Part shown: positions 8,181 to 18,800 of the stretch, in pieces | Numbering within the stretch: the stretch's first letter is position 1 | Layout of the letters: each line of letters opens with the position of its first letter | Assembly (NCBI GenBank): GCA_027489965.1 | Contig: JAIXZA010000080.1 | Location: forward strand, 96,084 to 160,083 | From: Verrucomicrobiaceae bacterium | GTDB lineage: Bacteria; Verrucomicrobiota; Verrucomicrobiia; Verrucomicrobiales; Verrucomicrobiaceae | DNA length: 64,000 nucleotides | Reading direction: 5' to 3' | Position numbers and translations under genes: made by a program | The notes under the pieces: generated by a model | Seen by the model: the letters and a program-made list of their open reading frames with translations, nothing else | Told to the model about the DNA's origin: nothing | Database searches by the model: none

Positions 8181-8934
8181 AAGCAAATCTCCTCTCTAAT
8201 TTCCGCGCGTACCAAGACAGTGGAATCGTGACGACGAGATAGGCTACGGCTAGAGGCAAATAGCCCTCCAGTGCGGTGTAGCTGCTGCTGTTCATGATGC
8301 GCACTTTTTGCACGAGTTCCTCAATGCCGATCACGGAAAGTAGAGACGAGTCTTTGATGAGAGAGACCATCTGGCCTGTCGTGCCGGGTAAAGCTCGACG
8401 CACAGCCTGGGGAATGATCACGTAGCGATAGGTCTGCGCAGTATCAAAACCAACAGCTCGCGCGGCCTCACGCTGACTGGCACCGATGCTTTCCACGGCT
8501 CCGCGAAAAATCTCTGCCAGGTAAGCGCCCTCAAAGCAGCCTAATAGAACGGTGCCCACCACCAGGGGATCTCCCACGTGCAACGCAGTAGCCACAATGT
8601 AGTAGCCCAGCAAGAGCTGCACCAGCAATGGCGATCCGCGCAGAACCTCGACGATGCCAGTGCTTAGCAAATGCAAGGGCATGCAGGTGGATCGGCGGCC
8701 GATCATGAGGGCAAATCCGACCATGATGCTGACGACCATGGCCCCCAAAGAAATACCCAGTGTGGTGAACCAGCCCCAGATAAACTGCGAGCGGTATCCC
8801 CAGACCGAAGACCAATTCCAGCTGTAATGAACCGCGGCAAAGGTGATATAGAGTCCCAAAGACACGGCGGCCATGAGAGCAAAGCTCCAGAGCAGGCGGC
8901 GAGTCGGAGGATGATTCATGGATGACGCGATCAA
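8170..8934 (-). CDS. polar amino-acid ABC transporter permease
   Basis: A 254-residue inner-membrane protein (249 if the ATG at 8919 is used) with about five membrane helices. It carries the HisM/GlnP-type permease signature: VVEVLRGSPLLVQLLL-like segment (IVEVLRGSPLLVQLLL) and the EAA loop around GASQREAARAVGFDTAQTYR followed by IIPQAVRRALPG. It forms the channel with the overlapping ATPase. No periplasmic binding protein is coded in the cluster, so the pair either uses one coded elsewhere or has lost it. Upstream is the amidase gene in the same direction, 59 bp away. Confidence 0.92.
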   Translation of the reverse strand: MIASSMNHPPTRRLLWSFALMAAVSLGLYITFAAVHYSWNWSSVWGYRSQFIWGWFTTLGISLGAMVVSIMVGFALMIGRRSTCMPLHLLSTGIVEVLRGSPLLVQLLLGYYIVATALHVGDPLVVGTVLLGCFEGAYLAEIFRGAVESIGASQREAARAVGFDTAQTYRYVIIPQAVRRALPGTTGQMVSLIKDSSLLSVIGIEELVQKVRIMNSSSYTALEGYLPLAVAYLVVTIPLSWYARKLERRFAYET

Positions 8935-8993
8935 TCGATATACGCCCGTTTAGCAGGATCTGTGCTCTTATGCACGCTGATCCTTTCTTTGAT

Positions 8994-9803
8994 TCATGGA
9001 TTCTGAACCTCCAGCTTGACCTCAGGTTCCGTTCCTGACGGTGAATTCGTCTCCAGATGCCCAGCAGGCCGAGCCGGCTGCGATTGGATAAACTCAACCA
9101 CTCCTTTTGCGATCCCTTGGGTCAAAGCAGCCTGATACTCGCTCTGCTTCAATTTGGCCACTTCATCGGCGTGGGTGAGGAAGCCGCACTCGACCAAAAC
9201 GGCGGGACATGGCGTGTGAGTGACCACAGCATAATTTTTGGCCTTGATGCCGCGATCCTCAGCTTTTGAGCCGAGACAGGCCTGCAACTGCACGCTTCGC
9301 GCCAGCCATTCACTGGCATTTCGGCCCAGACTACCACCTTGCCCCCCCCGAGCAGACAGGGACTTTTGTTCGGCATAATAAGTTTCGATGCCGTGAACAC
9401 TGGTGGTCTCGCTCGTATTCAGATGCAGACTGACAAATAGGGTGGCCTTTGCCTGCTTAGCGATCTGGCTGCGCTCCTCTAGCTCGATGAAGACATCACG
9501 ATCTCGCGTCATTTTCACCCGCATCCCCAGATCCTGAAGCTGATCTCGAAGTTTCTGAGCTAGTGTGAGACTGAGGTTTTTTTCAATGAGACCCCCTGCG
9601 ACCGCCCCGCCGTCCTGGCCGCCGTGCCCAGCATCCACAATCACCAAAGGAGCCGAGTCCAGCTCCCAGGGACGGATTATCACCGCAGGTACAGCCTCGA
9701 GTGATCGCGCCAGCCAGCCGAGAGCCAGCACTACCCCTGCCAGAGCCGAATAAGAGGCGCCGGAGCGAGTGATCAGGACGAGTTTTGAGACCCAGGGCGA
9801 CAT
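8994..9803 (-). CDS. N-acetylmuramoyl-L-alanine amidase (Amidase_3)
   Basis: A 269-residue zinc amidase that cuts the bond between MurNAc and the stem peptide. The N-terminus carries a hydrophobic segment (about 17-33, YSALAGVVLALGWLA) that would anchor or export it. The Amidase_3 domain runs from about 52 to 245 with the zinc ligands H60 (DAGHGG), E74 (LIEKN) and H127 (SLHLN) and the catalytic E205 (VLVECGF). It is transcribed away from a four-LysM protein, with only 83 bp between the start codons, suggesting joint control of cell-wall turnover. Confidence 0.93.
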   Translation of the reverse strand: MSPWVSKLVLITRSGASYSALAGVVLALGWLARSLEAVPAVIIRPWELDSAPLVIVDAGHGGQDGGAVAGGLIEKNLSLTLAQKLRDQLQDLGMRVKMTRDRDVFIELEERSQIAKQAKATLFVSLHLNTSETTSVHGIETYYAEQKSLSARGGQGGSLGRNASEWLARSVQLQACLGSKAEDRGIKAKNYAVVTHTPCPAVLVECGFLTHADEVAKLKQSEYQAALTQGIAKGVVEFIQSQPARPAGHLETNSPSGTEPEVKLEVQNP

Positions 9804-9847
9804 GAGAAAGAACCGTTTTTTTGAAATTTATACGGAAATTTTAAAAA

Positions 9848-9875
9848 TTAACTGGAGCGGATTACTAAATAGACT
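9848..9875 (+). promoter_or_regulatory. candidate promoter of the LysM gene
   Basis: TTAACT (9848-9853) and TAGACT (9870-9875) are 16 bp apart in an AT-rich divergent region, 11 bp before the ATG at 9887. If used, the leader would be only a few bases. Confidence 0.25.
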
Positions 9876-9886
9876 AAACTAATAAC

Positions 9887-11284
9887 ATGAAAGCACGGTA
9901 TCTCGCAACTCCGCTAACACGTTTTTGCCTTTTTTCTGCCTTACTGGCAGCCCAGACTGCTTTTCTATTGGCTCAGCCTTACGTCCCCCCAGCAGGCGGC
10001 GGATTAAACATGACTCCTGGGGCAATCCAACCGCCCATGTATCAACAGCCAGCGCCCTATTTGGCCCCGCCTGTGATGCCTCAGCGTCCAGTCCCTCCGA
10101 CTCCGCCCCCAGGCTATACTCCCCCCGCAGGTTATCGGCCCCCTGGTTTGGCAAAGCCATCCACCAAACTTGCGCCGGCCAAGAAAACTTCGGTCGTTGC
10201 CGCTAAACCCAAAAGCTCGTCCTCTAAAAAATCATCCAACTACAGACCACCGAGCACCAAATCATCTAGCAAAACATCGGGTAGCACGATTGAGACAAAG
10301 GTAGCCCGCCTGGAAAACAATGATTTCCGCCAGGACATCCGCTTGGGTAATTTGGAGCGGAATGTCGGACTCCTGCCCGATAGCATCGAAGGCGGGGGCG
10401 TGGCAGATCTTACCCCGATTGGCACCCATTACATCGTACGCCCTGGCGATACCATGCTCAGCATCGCTGCCCGTCATGGCACCAGCACGAATGTGCTGCG
10501 CAGCCTGAACCACATGGATAGCGACGTCGTGGACATTGGGCAGTCACTCCTGATTCCTAATCGCGGCGGCAGCTCATCCAGCGGCAGCAGCTACACAGGA
10601 GTCCACATCGTTAAGCCGGGCGATACCTTCACCAAGATCGCCCGGGATTATGGAATCAGTCAAGATGCCCTGGCCCGCGCCAATACCACCGTCTATCCAG
10701 ATCGACTTTTGATTGGTGAACGTCTTTTTGTCCCAGGCGGTAGCAGCAGCAGTTTTACTGATATCGGCTCATTTTCGACTAGCCGCAAATCAAGCACACA
10801 CACGGTCAGAAAAGGTGAGCACCTTGGCTCCATCGCCAAAAAATATGGCGTTAGCACCTCAGCCCTTACTCGCGCTAATCGCCTGAAAAACGCTAACATC
10901 ATTGAAATCGGTGATCGTCTGGTCATTCCTGGCCGCAGTTCCAGTAGCTCTTCAAGTGTCCTCGCCATCGCCGATCAGGATGCAGAGCCACTCGCTGACT
11001 TCCGCATCCCTGAGCCACCACCACCGCCCGTCAAACCAGAACCAATCGCCCCCCTGCCCGCCATCACCGACAACGTGCCAACCTTGACGACCGTCACCTC
11101 AAGTAAACCACGCGGAGTCGTCGCCTACCGAATGGAGCGTGGAGACACCCTCGACAGCGTTGCCAACATGTTCAGCACCACCACTGAAAACATCCGCGCC
11201 CTGAACAAATTCCCCGCCGACAAAATCCTCAAAGAAGGCAACGAACTCTTCGTTCCCTCTGTCGGTGCAGTCTCAGTGAATTGA
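9887..11284 (+). CDS. secreted protein with four LysM domains
   Basis: A 465-residue protein with a signal peptide (about 1-30, ending near AFLLAQ), a Pro-rich region with PPXG-type turns (about 31-85), a Lys/Ser-rich linker and four LysM peptidoglycan-binding domains: about 180-226 (YIVRPGDTMLSIAARHG), 239-286 (HIVKPGDTFTKIARDYG), 303-347 (HTVRKGEHLGSIAKKYG) and 413-460 (YRMERGDTLDSVANMF). No catalytic domain is present, so it is likely a structural or recruiting wall protein. Its divergent neighbour is an amidase, which fits a shared role at the sacculus. Confidence 0.92.
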   Translation: MKARYLATPLTRFCLFSALLAAQTAFLLAQPYVPPAGGGLNMTPGAIQPPMYQQPAPYLAPPVMPQRPVPPTPPPGYTPPAGYRPPGLAKPSTKLAPAKKTSVVAAKPKSSSSKKSSNYRPPSTKSSSKTSGSTIETKVARLENNDFRQDIRLGNLERNVGLLPDSIEGGGVADLTPIGTHYIVRPGDTMLSIAARHGTSTNVLRSLNHMDSDVVDIGQSLLIPNRGGSSSSGSSYTGVHIVKPGDTFTKIARDYGISQDALARANTTVYPDRLLIGERLFVPGGSSSSFTDIGSFSTSRKSSTHTVRKGEHLGSIAKKYGVSTSALTRANRLKNANIIEIGDRLVIPGRSSSSSSSVLAIADQDAEPLADFRIPEPPPPPVKPEPIAPLPAITDNVPTLTTVTSSKPRGVVAYRMERGDTLDSVANMFSTTTENIRALNKFPADKILKEGNELFVPSVGAVSVN

Positions 11285-11369
11285 GGCTTTAAGATCGAAG
11301 AATGTTTTTCTGCGGATACGATACGGCAGCCCCCTTTTGGTCCAAGACACGCAAAGGAAGGATGAAAAA

Positions 11370-12185
11370 CTAAGCATAGAGTCTTGCATAACTCGAAGCA
11401 ATCTCGTCGAGGAACAGATTCTGATCGGTTGCCCACCACTTGTTGGAGAAGATTTCGACCTCCCGGTGACCGGTGAATCCAGTGGCGTCCACCCAGTCAC
11501 TGATTTCGCGGATGTTGATACAGCCTTCTCCCATGAGGCCGCGGTCGTTGAGGAGATCGCTGGTCGGGGTTTTCCAATCGCAGATGTGAAAGGCATGCAG
11601 GCGATTGGTGCGACCAGCGAGATCGATCTGCTCTTTCAACTCGGGGTCCCACCAGACGTGATAGACATCGACAGCGATGCCGAGCATTTTCGGTGAGCCA
11701 AGGACATCACAAATCTCATGAGACTGCCGCATTGTGTTCACCGCGCTGCGGTCGTCAGCATACATCGGATGCAGAGGCTCGATGGCGAGCTTTACGCCTG
11801 CCTGCTCGGCTACTGGAAGAACGGCAGCGATTCCGTCGGCGATCTGTTTGCGTGATTCGACAAGGCTTTGTCCAGGGACTGCACCACAGACCAAAACGAT
11901 GAGCGGAGCGCCGATGGCGTGAGCTTGCTCGATGGCGAGGAGGTTGTCATCAATCGCTGCCTGGCGCCCTGCGGCAGTGTGCGATGGAAAAAAGCCGCCA
12001 CGACAAAGGCTGACGACATCCATGCCGGAATCAGCGGTTTGACGCTTCACATCGGCGAGATCGCGACCTTCCAGCGCTTGACGCCAGAGGGTGATGCCGC
12101 TGACACCACGTTTCGGAAACTCCACGAGGCATTGGTCGAGGTTCAGAGGCTTGGTGGTGACGGTGTGGACGCAAAGTCGGCTCAT
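11370..12185 (-). CDS. sugar phosphate isomerase/epimerase (xylose isomerase-like TIM barrel)
   Basis: A 271-residue soluble protein of the AP_endonuc_2 superfamily. Barrel strand motifs are visible: GVSGITLW near the N-terminus, AIEQAHAIGAPLIVLVCG, VKLAIEPLHPMYADDRSAV (metal-binding Glu and His), MLGIAVDVYHVWWDPEL and LHAFHICDWKTP, ending with EVEIFS. It probably isomerises or epimerises a keto or cyclic sugar. It is divergent from a LysR regulator 114 bp away, which likely controls it. The exact substrate cannot be given. Confidence 0.85.
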   Translation of the reverse strand: MSRLCVHTVTTKPLNLDQCLVEFPKRGVSGITLWRQALEGRDLADVKRQTADSGMDVVSLCRGGFFPSHTAAGRQAAIDDNLLAIEQAHAIGAPLIVLVCGAVPGQSLVESRKQIADGIAAVLPVAEQAGVKLAIEPLHPMYADDRSAVNTMRQSHEICDVLGSPKMLGIAVDVYHVWWDPELKEQIDLAGRTNRLHAFHICDWKTPTSDLLNDRGLMGEGCINIREISDWVDATGFTGHREVEIFSNKWWATDQNLFLDEIASSYARLYA

Positions 12186-12265
12186 AAGTTATTATCACTG
12201 CCAAGTAGTTGCTGCTGGTAAATCAGTTCTTTCCGATGATTATGACTTGGAAAAGCGATGGATGA

Positions 12266-12281
12266 TTCGGCTAGAACCGAA
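12266..12281. promoter_or_regulatory. candidate LysR operator
   Basis: TTCGG-ctagaa-CCGAA is an inverted repeat in the 114-bp region between the isomerase and LysR genes, 19 bp before the LysR start. Position fits an autoregulatory site. Confidence 0.35.
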
Positions 12282-12299
12282 ACTACTTTCTAAAAAACG

Positions 12300-13175
12300 A
12301 TGGAACTTTACCAACTCGAATACTTCCTGGAAGCCGCACGCCAGCGGAACTTCACGCGCGCTGCTGCGCATCTACATTTGGCGCAAGCGGCGCTGAGTGA
12401 GCAGATCCGCAAGCTTGAGGCCGAACTCGGCACGCCACTCTTTAATCGAGGTCGTCGCGAGACGGTGCTCACTGCCGCTGGCGAAACGTTGCGCGATCAC
12501 GCGGAGGCTTTGCTCGAAAGGGCTGATGCGGCGAAGCGTGCGGTGCATGATCTCATCGGCCTGCGCGCCGGGAGGCTCACCATTGGAGCCATTCCCTCGG
12601 TGAGTGCCTGTTTGCTGCCTGCTGCGATTACGGCTTTTCGTAAACTGCATCCGCTGGTTGAACTGGCGCTCTTTGAGGGCACCTCGGAAGCGGTGGCGCA
12701 GTGGATTGAGAGCGGACGTGTGGAGTTTGGCATTGTGCAACTGCCCACGACCAGCGGTAGCTTTGACGAACACCTGCTTTTTACCGAGCCCTTTGTGGCA
12801 CTGATCGCCAAGAGCCATCCAATGGCTAAACAAAAGACGATCAGCCTCAGCAAGCTTGCCGAGGAACCTTTCATTCTTTACAAAGGCCGCGCTCGCGACA
12901 CAGCGCTGACGGCCTGTCGCACGGCGGGATTTGAGCCACGTATCGCCTGTGAAAGCAGTGAGTTAGAGACGATTCGCTCGCTTGTAGCTGCGGGACTCGG
13001 CATTGCCATCCTGCCCCAGCTTGCCACGCGACAGCCTACCGTCGGCTGCACGGTCGTGCGATTACGCGATAATCCGGTGGAGCGCCAAGTGGCTCTGCTA
13101 AGTCGCGCAGGGCATGCGGCATCACCGAGCGCGACCGTTTTCCGCGAGCTGCTGAAGAATCGTGACAGCCTGTAA
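12300..13175 (+). CDS. LysR family transcriptional regulator
   Basis: A 291-residue LysR-type regulator. The winged helix-turn-helix covers about 1-60 (MELYQLEYFLEAARQRNFTR, then AAAHLHLAQAALSEQIRKLE, ELGTPLFNR), joined by the linker helix to a substrate-binding domain from about 90 (GRLTIGAIPSVSACLLP) to the C-terminus. Such proteins usually repress themselves and activate a divergent gene when bound to a small metabolite; the divergent partner here is the sugar isomerase. The cytochrome gene downstream begins about 70 bp after the stop and could also be a target. Confidence 0.93.
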   Translation: MELYQLEYFLEAARQRNFTRAAAHLHLAQAALSEQIRKLEAELGTPLFNRGRRETVLTAAGETLRDHAEALLERADAAKRAVHDLIGLRAGRLTIGAIPSVSACLLPAAITAFRKLHPLVELALFEGTSEAVAQWIESGRVEFGIVQLPTTSGSFDEHLLFTEPFVALIAKSHPMAKQKTISLSKLAEEPFILYKGRARDTALTACRTAGFEPRIACESSELETIRSLVAAGLGIAILPQLATRQPTVGCTVVRLRDNPVERQVALLSRAGHAASPSATVFRELLKNRDSL

Positions 13176-13243
13176 TGGCATGTTTTTCTGCAAAACGCTG
13201 GTCTTCTGACTCAATGTCACGCTACGATCTGTATTTCCATTTC

Positions 13244-15862
13244 ATGCTTCGATTCATTTCTCTTACCATCGCCTGCGGCTTGCTGGCAACTTTGAGCCAA
13301 GCCCAGACACCGGTCATGCTTCCACCCTCACCTGCGGAGCTGGCGGTGGATCATGTGAAGCTGATCAAAGGCCTCGACACGGCATCAAGGGAACGTGGTG
13401 CGACGCTCTACAAGACACTCTGCATCGCCTGTCATGGCACGCCTGAACGGGCGGGATCGCTGCCGCTGTCGCGTGCGTTTTGGAAGGAACCTTTTAAAAA
13501 TGGGGCTGATCTGCATGGCATCTATCGCACCTTGACGACGGGTCTGGGACTGATGCCGCCGTGGACGATGCTAACGCCGCAGCAGAAGTATGACGTGGCG
13601 TATTTTGTGCGGGAGGAATACGTGAAGCCAACGAACGCCACGGCGTATGCTCCCGTGACAGACGAGTATCTCGCGGCGCTGCCAAAACCGCAGGGCGAGT
13701 TCGTGGAGACAGCGGAGATGAAAGAGTATCAACAAGGGCCGAAGTTTCTACGCATGGACTTTGGACCTGCGCTGATGTGGACGCTGGAGGCTGCGCCTGG
13801 AAACATCGCCTATAAAGGCATCGCCGTGCGCTTGGATGAAGGCGCTGGCGGCGTGAGTAAGGGCCGCGTGTGGATGCTCTACGATTACGATACGATGCGT
13901 GTGGCTGCAGCTTGGGCCGGCGACAAGTTTGTGGATTGGCGTGGCATCGCCTTTGATGGCTCACATGGCACGCATACCAAGATTGTCGGTGAAAAGGCCT
14001 TTGCGAATCCGAATGCTCCTGGCTGGGCGAATTCGGTAACGGGTGGTTATGAAGAGGTGCGTTTCATTGCGACTGATAAAAATCCGTATGGCCCGCTACC
14101 GCGTGAATGGCTGAGGTTTAAAGGCCTGCATCAGCAGGGGAATCGCAGCACTTTGAGTTACAGCGTGGGCACGGCTGAGGTGCTGGAGACCCCAGGATGT
14201 GAAGTGCAGGATGGAAAGCTGATCTTTACCCGCACTCTGGAAATCGGTGCAAGTGATGTGGCGCTGGAAATGCGCGTGGCTGATGAAACACAAACTGTGA
14301 CGAGCAGTGGCCAAACTGTGTCTCAGATTGTGAAGGCGAATGGCTTTCAGGTGCTGCGTGTGCCTGCTCGTAAAGAACCAGAGCGTGTGGTGGTGCGCAT
14401 TGCGTCGAAATTGCAGGCCGAGCCAAGTCTAAAACCAATCGCTGCTGCACCGGCTGATTTGAAATTGTTAACCAAAGGCGGAACTGCACGCTGGCCGACA
14501 ATACTTACCTCACAGACAGCTCCAGCGGTAACGGGAGATGGTGTGGCGTCTGATACACTGGCGTTTCCTGAGTCGGCATCCAATCCGTGGCTCACACAGT
14601 GGCGGATTGGCGGGCTAGATTTTTTTGCTGACGGTAACCGACTGGCGCTTTGTACCTGGATGGGGGATGTCTGGATCGTCGAAGGCATTCTTGATCCGTC
14701 GGGTAAGCTTACTTGGAAGCGCATCGGCTCTGGCCTAAATCAACCGCTCGGACTTAAAATTGTCGATGGCATCATCCACATCACCTGCCGTGATCAGTTG
14801 GTGAAACTGCGCGATCTCAATGGCGATGGCGAAACCGACTTTTATGAGTGCTTCAACAGCGATCATCAGGTGACTGAGCATTTCCACGAATTCGCTATGG
14901 GCCTGCAAACCGACGCTGCGGGTGACTTTTACTACGCTAAATCAGCGCGCCATGCTAAGCCGCCGCTGGTCCCACAGCATGGCACCCTACTCCGCGTGAG
15001 CAAAGACGGCTTTAAGACGACCATCGTGGCCAATGGTTTCCGCGCAGCCAATGGAGTGAGCGTGAATGATGATGGTACCTTTTATGTCACCGATCAGGAA
15101 GGCCACTGGACACCCAAGAACCGGATCAACCTCGTCCGAGAAGGCCAGTTCTATGGCAATATGTGGTCCTATGGCCCGCCTGAGGACAAGGCCGATAGCG
15201 CCATGCAGCAACCGCTCATCTGGTTAACGAATGAGTTTGATCGTTCACCTGGTGAGCTCGTCCGGGTGACGCCGAATTCATGGGCTCCGCTGCAAAACAA
15301 GCTTCTCGATATCAGCTACGGTATGGGACGCATGAATCTGATCCTCCAAGACGAGTCCGATCCATCTCAGGGCGCTGCCGTGGCGATGCCAATGCCTGAT
15401 TTTCCCACCGGAGCCATGCGTGGCCGCTTCCACCCTACCACGGGCGATCTTTATACCTGCGGCATGGCCGTGTGGGCCAGCAACAAGATTCAGGACGGCG
15501 GTCTTTATCGTGTGCGTCGTACAGCATCTGCCTTAAATCTGCCAGTCGCCTGGAAGACCGGCAAAGAAACCATCACGGTGACGTTTAGCGACTCTCTCGA
15601 CAAAGCCAGCGCTGAGGATCTCACCCATTACTCGCTGAAAGTCTGGGATCTCGAACGCAGCAAAAACTACGGCTCCAAGCACCTCAACGAACGCACCCTG
15701 CCCATCACGCTGGCACAGCTAGCTGGCGATCAACGTACAGTCACCCTCTCCATCCCTGACCTAGCTCCCACACGCGGTCTAGAGCTGCAATGCACCCTGA
15801 AAGCTAAGGACGGCAAAGGCTTCACCCGCAGCATTCACGCGACAATTCATCAGCTGAAGTAA
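13244..15862 (+). CDS. secreted c-type cytochrome with DUF6797-like and beta-propeller regions
   Basis: An 872-residue protein. The start is placed at ATG 13244 because a clean signal peptide follows (MLRFISLTIACGLLATLSQA); the frame is open upstream into the LysR stop codon but that would add 23 hydrophilic residues. A cytochrome c domain (about 40-130) has C60-I-A-C63-H64 and a likely distal Met in GLGLMPPW. Residues about 150-330 (FLRMDFGPALMWTLEA, WMLYDYDTMRVAAAW, WRGIAFDGSHGTH) match the DUF6797 type seen in PVC bacteria, followed by a propeller-like part with GLNQPLGLKIVDG and GLQTDAAGDFYYAKSARH. It probably acts in periplasmic sugar or glycan oxidation; substrate unknown. Confidence 0.85.
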   Translation: MLRFISLTIACGLLATLSQAQTPVMLPPSPAELAVDHVKLIKGLDTASRERGATLYKTLCIACHGTPERAGSLPLSRAFWKEPFKNGADLHGIYRTLTTGLGLMPPWTMLTPQQKYDVAYFVREEYVKPTNATAYAPVTDEYLAALPKPQGEFVETAEMKEYQQGPKFLRMDFGPALMWTLEAAPGNIAYKGIAVRLDEGAGGVSKGRVWMLYDYDTMRVAAAWAGDKFVDWRGIAFDGSHGTHTKIVGEKAFANPNAPGWANSVTGGYEEVRFIATDKNPYGPLPREWLRFKGLHQQGNRSTLSYSVGTAEVLETPGCEVQDGKLIFTRTLEIGASDVALEMRVADETQTVTSSGQTVSQIVKANGFQVLRVPARKEPERVVVRIASKLQAEPSLKPIAAAPADLKLLTKGGTARWPTILTSQTAPAVTGDGVASDTLAFPESASNPWLTQWRIGGLDFFADGNRLALCTWMGDVWIVEGILDPSGKLTWKRIGSGLNQPLGLKIVDGIIHITCRDQLVKLRDLNGDGETDFYECFNSDHQVTEHFHEFAMGLQTDAAGDFYYAKSARHAKPPLVPQHGTLLRVSKDGFKTTIVANGFRAANGVSVNDDGTFYVTDQEGHWTPKNRINLVREGQFYGNMWSYGPPEDKADSAMQQPLIWLTNEFDRSPGELVRVTPNSWAPLQNKLLDISYGMGRMNLILQDESDPSQGAAVAMPMPDFPTGAMRGRFHPTTGDLYTCGMAVWASNKIQDGGLYRVRRTASALNLPVAWKTGKETITVTFSDSLDKASAEDLTHYSLKVWDLERSKNYGSKHLNERTLPITLAQLAGDQRTVTLSIPDLAPTRGLELQCTLKAKDGKGFTRSIHATIHQLK

Positions 15863-15886
15863 AGGCAAAGCCTCGATGAGTCTAAC

Positions 15887-18800
15887 TTACTGAACGTTCA
15901 GCCGGATAAAGAGACGGGATTGCCCCGTCGTGGTTACGCCGAACACATGCTGGCCTCCAGTGCCTGTATCGCTCAAAGGCGTCCAGTTGATCAAATCGGT
16001 GCTGGTCTCGGCTCCATAGGTGATGCCAGGGGCGTTGGCGGTGAAGGTGTAGCTGAGCGTGTTGGCGGTCGTGACGGCGGCGGGCAGGGAGCTTGCGGTG
16101 GTTGGGTTCAGGCCAAAGGCATATTCCACAAAGTTCGCGAGGCCGTCTTTGTCGAAGTCGAAGGCATCTGCTGCGTTGCCGGTGTTGGCGGTGCTGCCGA
16201 AGTATTGTTGGCGCCAGAGCTCTTGCGGGGTGTAGGGCGAGTAGAGTTCGATTTCGTCAATGGCAGTGCCTGGAGTGGCGGTGATGATGCGTAGGCCGGT
16301 GGCATTCACGGTGGGGAAGCTGAAGAGGTGACGCAGCGCGGAGTTGCCGATGCTCGGGCTGCGGTAGTCGATGGCTCCGATGTTGGTCCACGCGGTGGTG
16401 GTTTCGTTGGGATTGGGCGTGGTGGTGTATTGGATGATGTAGAAATCGACGCTGCGGTCCGTGAGGATGCCTTGGTTGTCGCGACTGAAGGCGAGGCGAT
16501 TCACAGGGACGGGCGTGGCTCCGAGGTTGATGCCGGCGAAGGTGTTGGTCGTGGTGCCGATCCAACTGTTGGGCTCGCCGTAGAGGCCGTCGTTGAGATG
16601 GGGGATGGTGTAGAAGCCGAAGCCTTGGAAGACTTCTTTGGCAAAGGCGGTGCCGCCAGGAGCGAGGTTGTACGGTGCAAAGCTGCCGCCCTCGCTGACG
16701 AGCGTGAGGCCGCCGGTGACGCTGATGGTGAAGCTGGCGCTGGCTCCGCCGTAGCTGTAGCTGAGTGTGTGGTTGCCGAACCCAGCTGTGTCGGGATCGA
16801 AGTTGTTTCCTGTTACGCCGGGGCCGCTGAATGTGCCGCCTGCGGGACTGGCTTCCGTGATGGTGGAGAGGTTCACAAGACCGCTGCTGAGGGCAAGATT
16901 GAGGCCGCTCATCGTGGCAGGATTAAACGTGGGCACGAGGCTGCTGCCAATGACGGTGAAGCTCGCGACGGAGCCACTCGAACCGTTGCTCGGGAGCAAT
17001 ACGGTGGCGCTGTGCGGGCCTGCGGCTCCGACGTTGTAGGCGATGATGAAGGTGGTGCTGGCTCCGGGTTCGAGTGTGCTGACGTTGATGGCGCTTGCCG
17101 TGAAATCGCCCGCCGTGGTGCCTTCCAAGCCCAGGGCTCCGAGAGTGAGCGTGCTGGTGCCAGCGTTGGTGATGGTGAAGGTTTTCTGCGTGGCTTCTGC
17201 TGGGAACCGTGCGCCGAAATCCACGGTGCCAGCATTAGCTACGACGCTGGTATCGGGCTGCTGCAGCTTCAAATACGGTGCGGCGAGGTAGAGCTCCAGT
17301 TCATCAATGGCCGCGCCGTTTGGGGCGATGAGGCGGATGCCGGTGGCCGTGACAGCGGGGAATCCGTAGAGGTGACGCAAAGAAGGTGTGGTGAATTTTG
17401 AGCCGCCTGCGCTTTGGTAGTCGAGGATGCCAATGGTGGTCCAGCTTGCATCGGGTGTGGTGGTATTTGGACTGGCGACGGTCGTGTATTGCAGGGTGTA
17501 GCGGCCCAGTGCGCGGTCGGTGATGATCCCCGTGTGGTCTCGTCCGAAAGCGATCCGGTCAACTGTGAGGCTGCCGCTGAGTGCAATGCCGACGAAGGAG
17601 TTCGCGCTGCCACCGATCCAACTGCTCTCGTTGCCGAAGGTGCCGTTGTTGAGGTTCCCAGTGGCGTGCGGTGGGAGGCCGATTTCATCTTTGGAGAATG
17701 CGGTGCTCTGAGGTGCGAGTGCGAGATTGCCGACGGCCATGCCACCACCTTCTTGCAGCAAGGCCATGCCAGCGCTGGCAAATAATCCTGTGGCTGGATA
17801 AAGCTCGATTTCATCCATCGCAGTGCCTGGTGTGGCGCAGACGATTCTCATACCGGTCAGCGTGACGGACGGAAAGGAGAAGAGGTGTCGGCGTGCAGGC
17901 TGCGTGATGCCAGTGCTGCCGCCGGGCCGATAATCCAAGGCTCCCAGCGTGATCCATGTGGCTGAGGGGGACTCGGGGTCGGCATCAGTGGAGTATTGGA
18001 GGGTGTAGAAATCTTCGCAGCGATCCGTGAAGGCGCCGGTATTGTCGCGACTGAAGGCGATGCGGTTCACGGCCACGGGGCTGGCGAATTTCACTCCTGC
18101 AAAGGTGTTCACTGTGGTGCCGATCCAACTGAACGAGTTGCCATACAGCCCATCATTGAGATGCGGGATGGTGTAGTTGCCAAAGCCCTGGAAGACCTCC
18201 TTGGCAAAGGCTGTGCCGCTGGGGGCGAGATTGCTGGGGGCAAAGCTGCTGGCTGTTTCATCAAGGGTCAGCCCTCCGGCGACCGCAATGGTGAAGGTGG
18301 CACTCAAGTTGTTAGCGGTGTAAGTGAGGGTGTGCAGTCCGTAACCCGCAGATGTCGGATCAAAGAAGCCATTGCTGACACCAGGTCCGCTGAAGATGCC
18401 GCCCGAAGGTGTGGCTCCGGTGGTGGCGGCGAGGTCGATAGCACTCTGTCCGCGATCATAGCTCAGGCCTGCGGTCGCAGCGGGATTGAAGGTGGGAGTT
18501 GGAAAACTACTGAGCACCTGGAGCAGGCCCGGACCCGTGATGCGGGAGGTTTTATTCGGAGCGGTGGAGGTGAGGCCACCCCAGATGCCACTGACTTGTG
18601 GCACTCCATCGAAGAGCAACGTTTGCACCGTGGCGGTGCCATTGAAGGACAAATCCAAAGTGCCTCCATTGAGGAAGAGTGATTGGCTGCCAAGGCTGGT
18701 CGGTGTGGCAATGCCCAGCGTGCCAGCGAGGATGCCGGTGCTGCCCGTGAGCATATTGGCGGAGGTGATCGCCAGCACACCGGTGCCGGTTTTGGTCAGA

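Noticed and set aside
16328..17401. Long open frame antisense to the 2061-aa gene
   Set aside because: Its product is a Gly/Ala/Asp/Arg-rich composition with no family signal, caused by the codon bias of the repeat-rich gene on the other strand.
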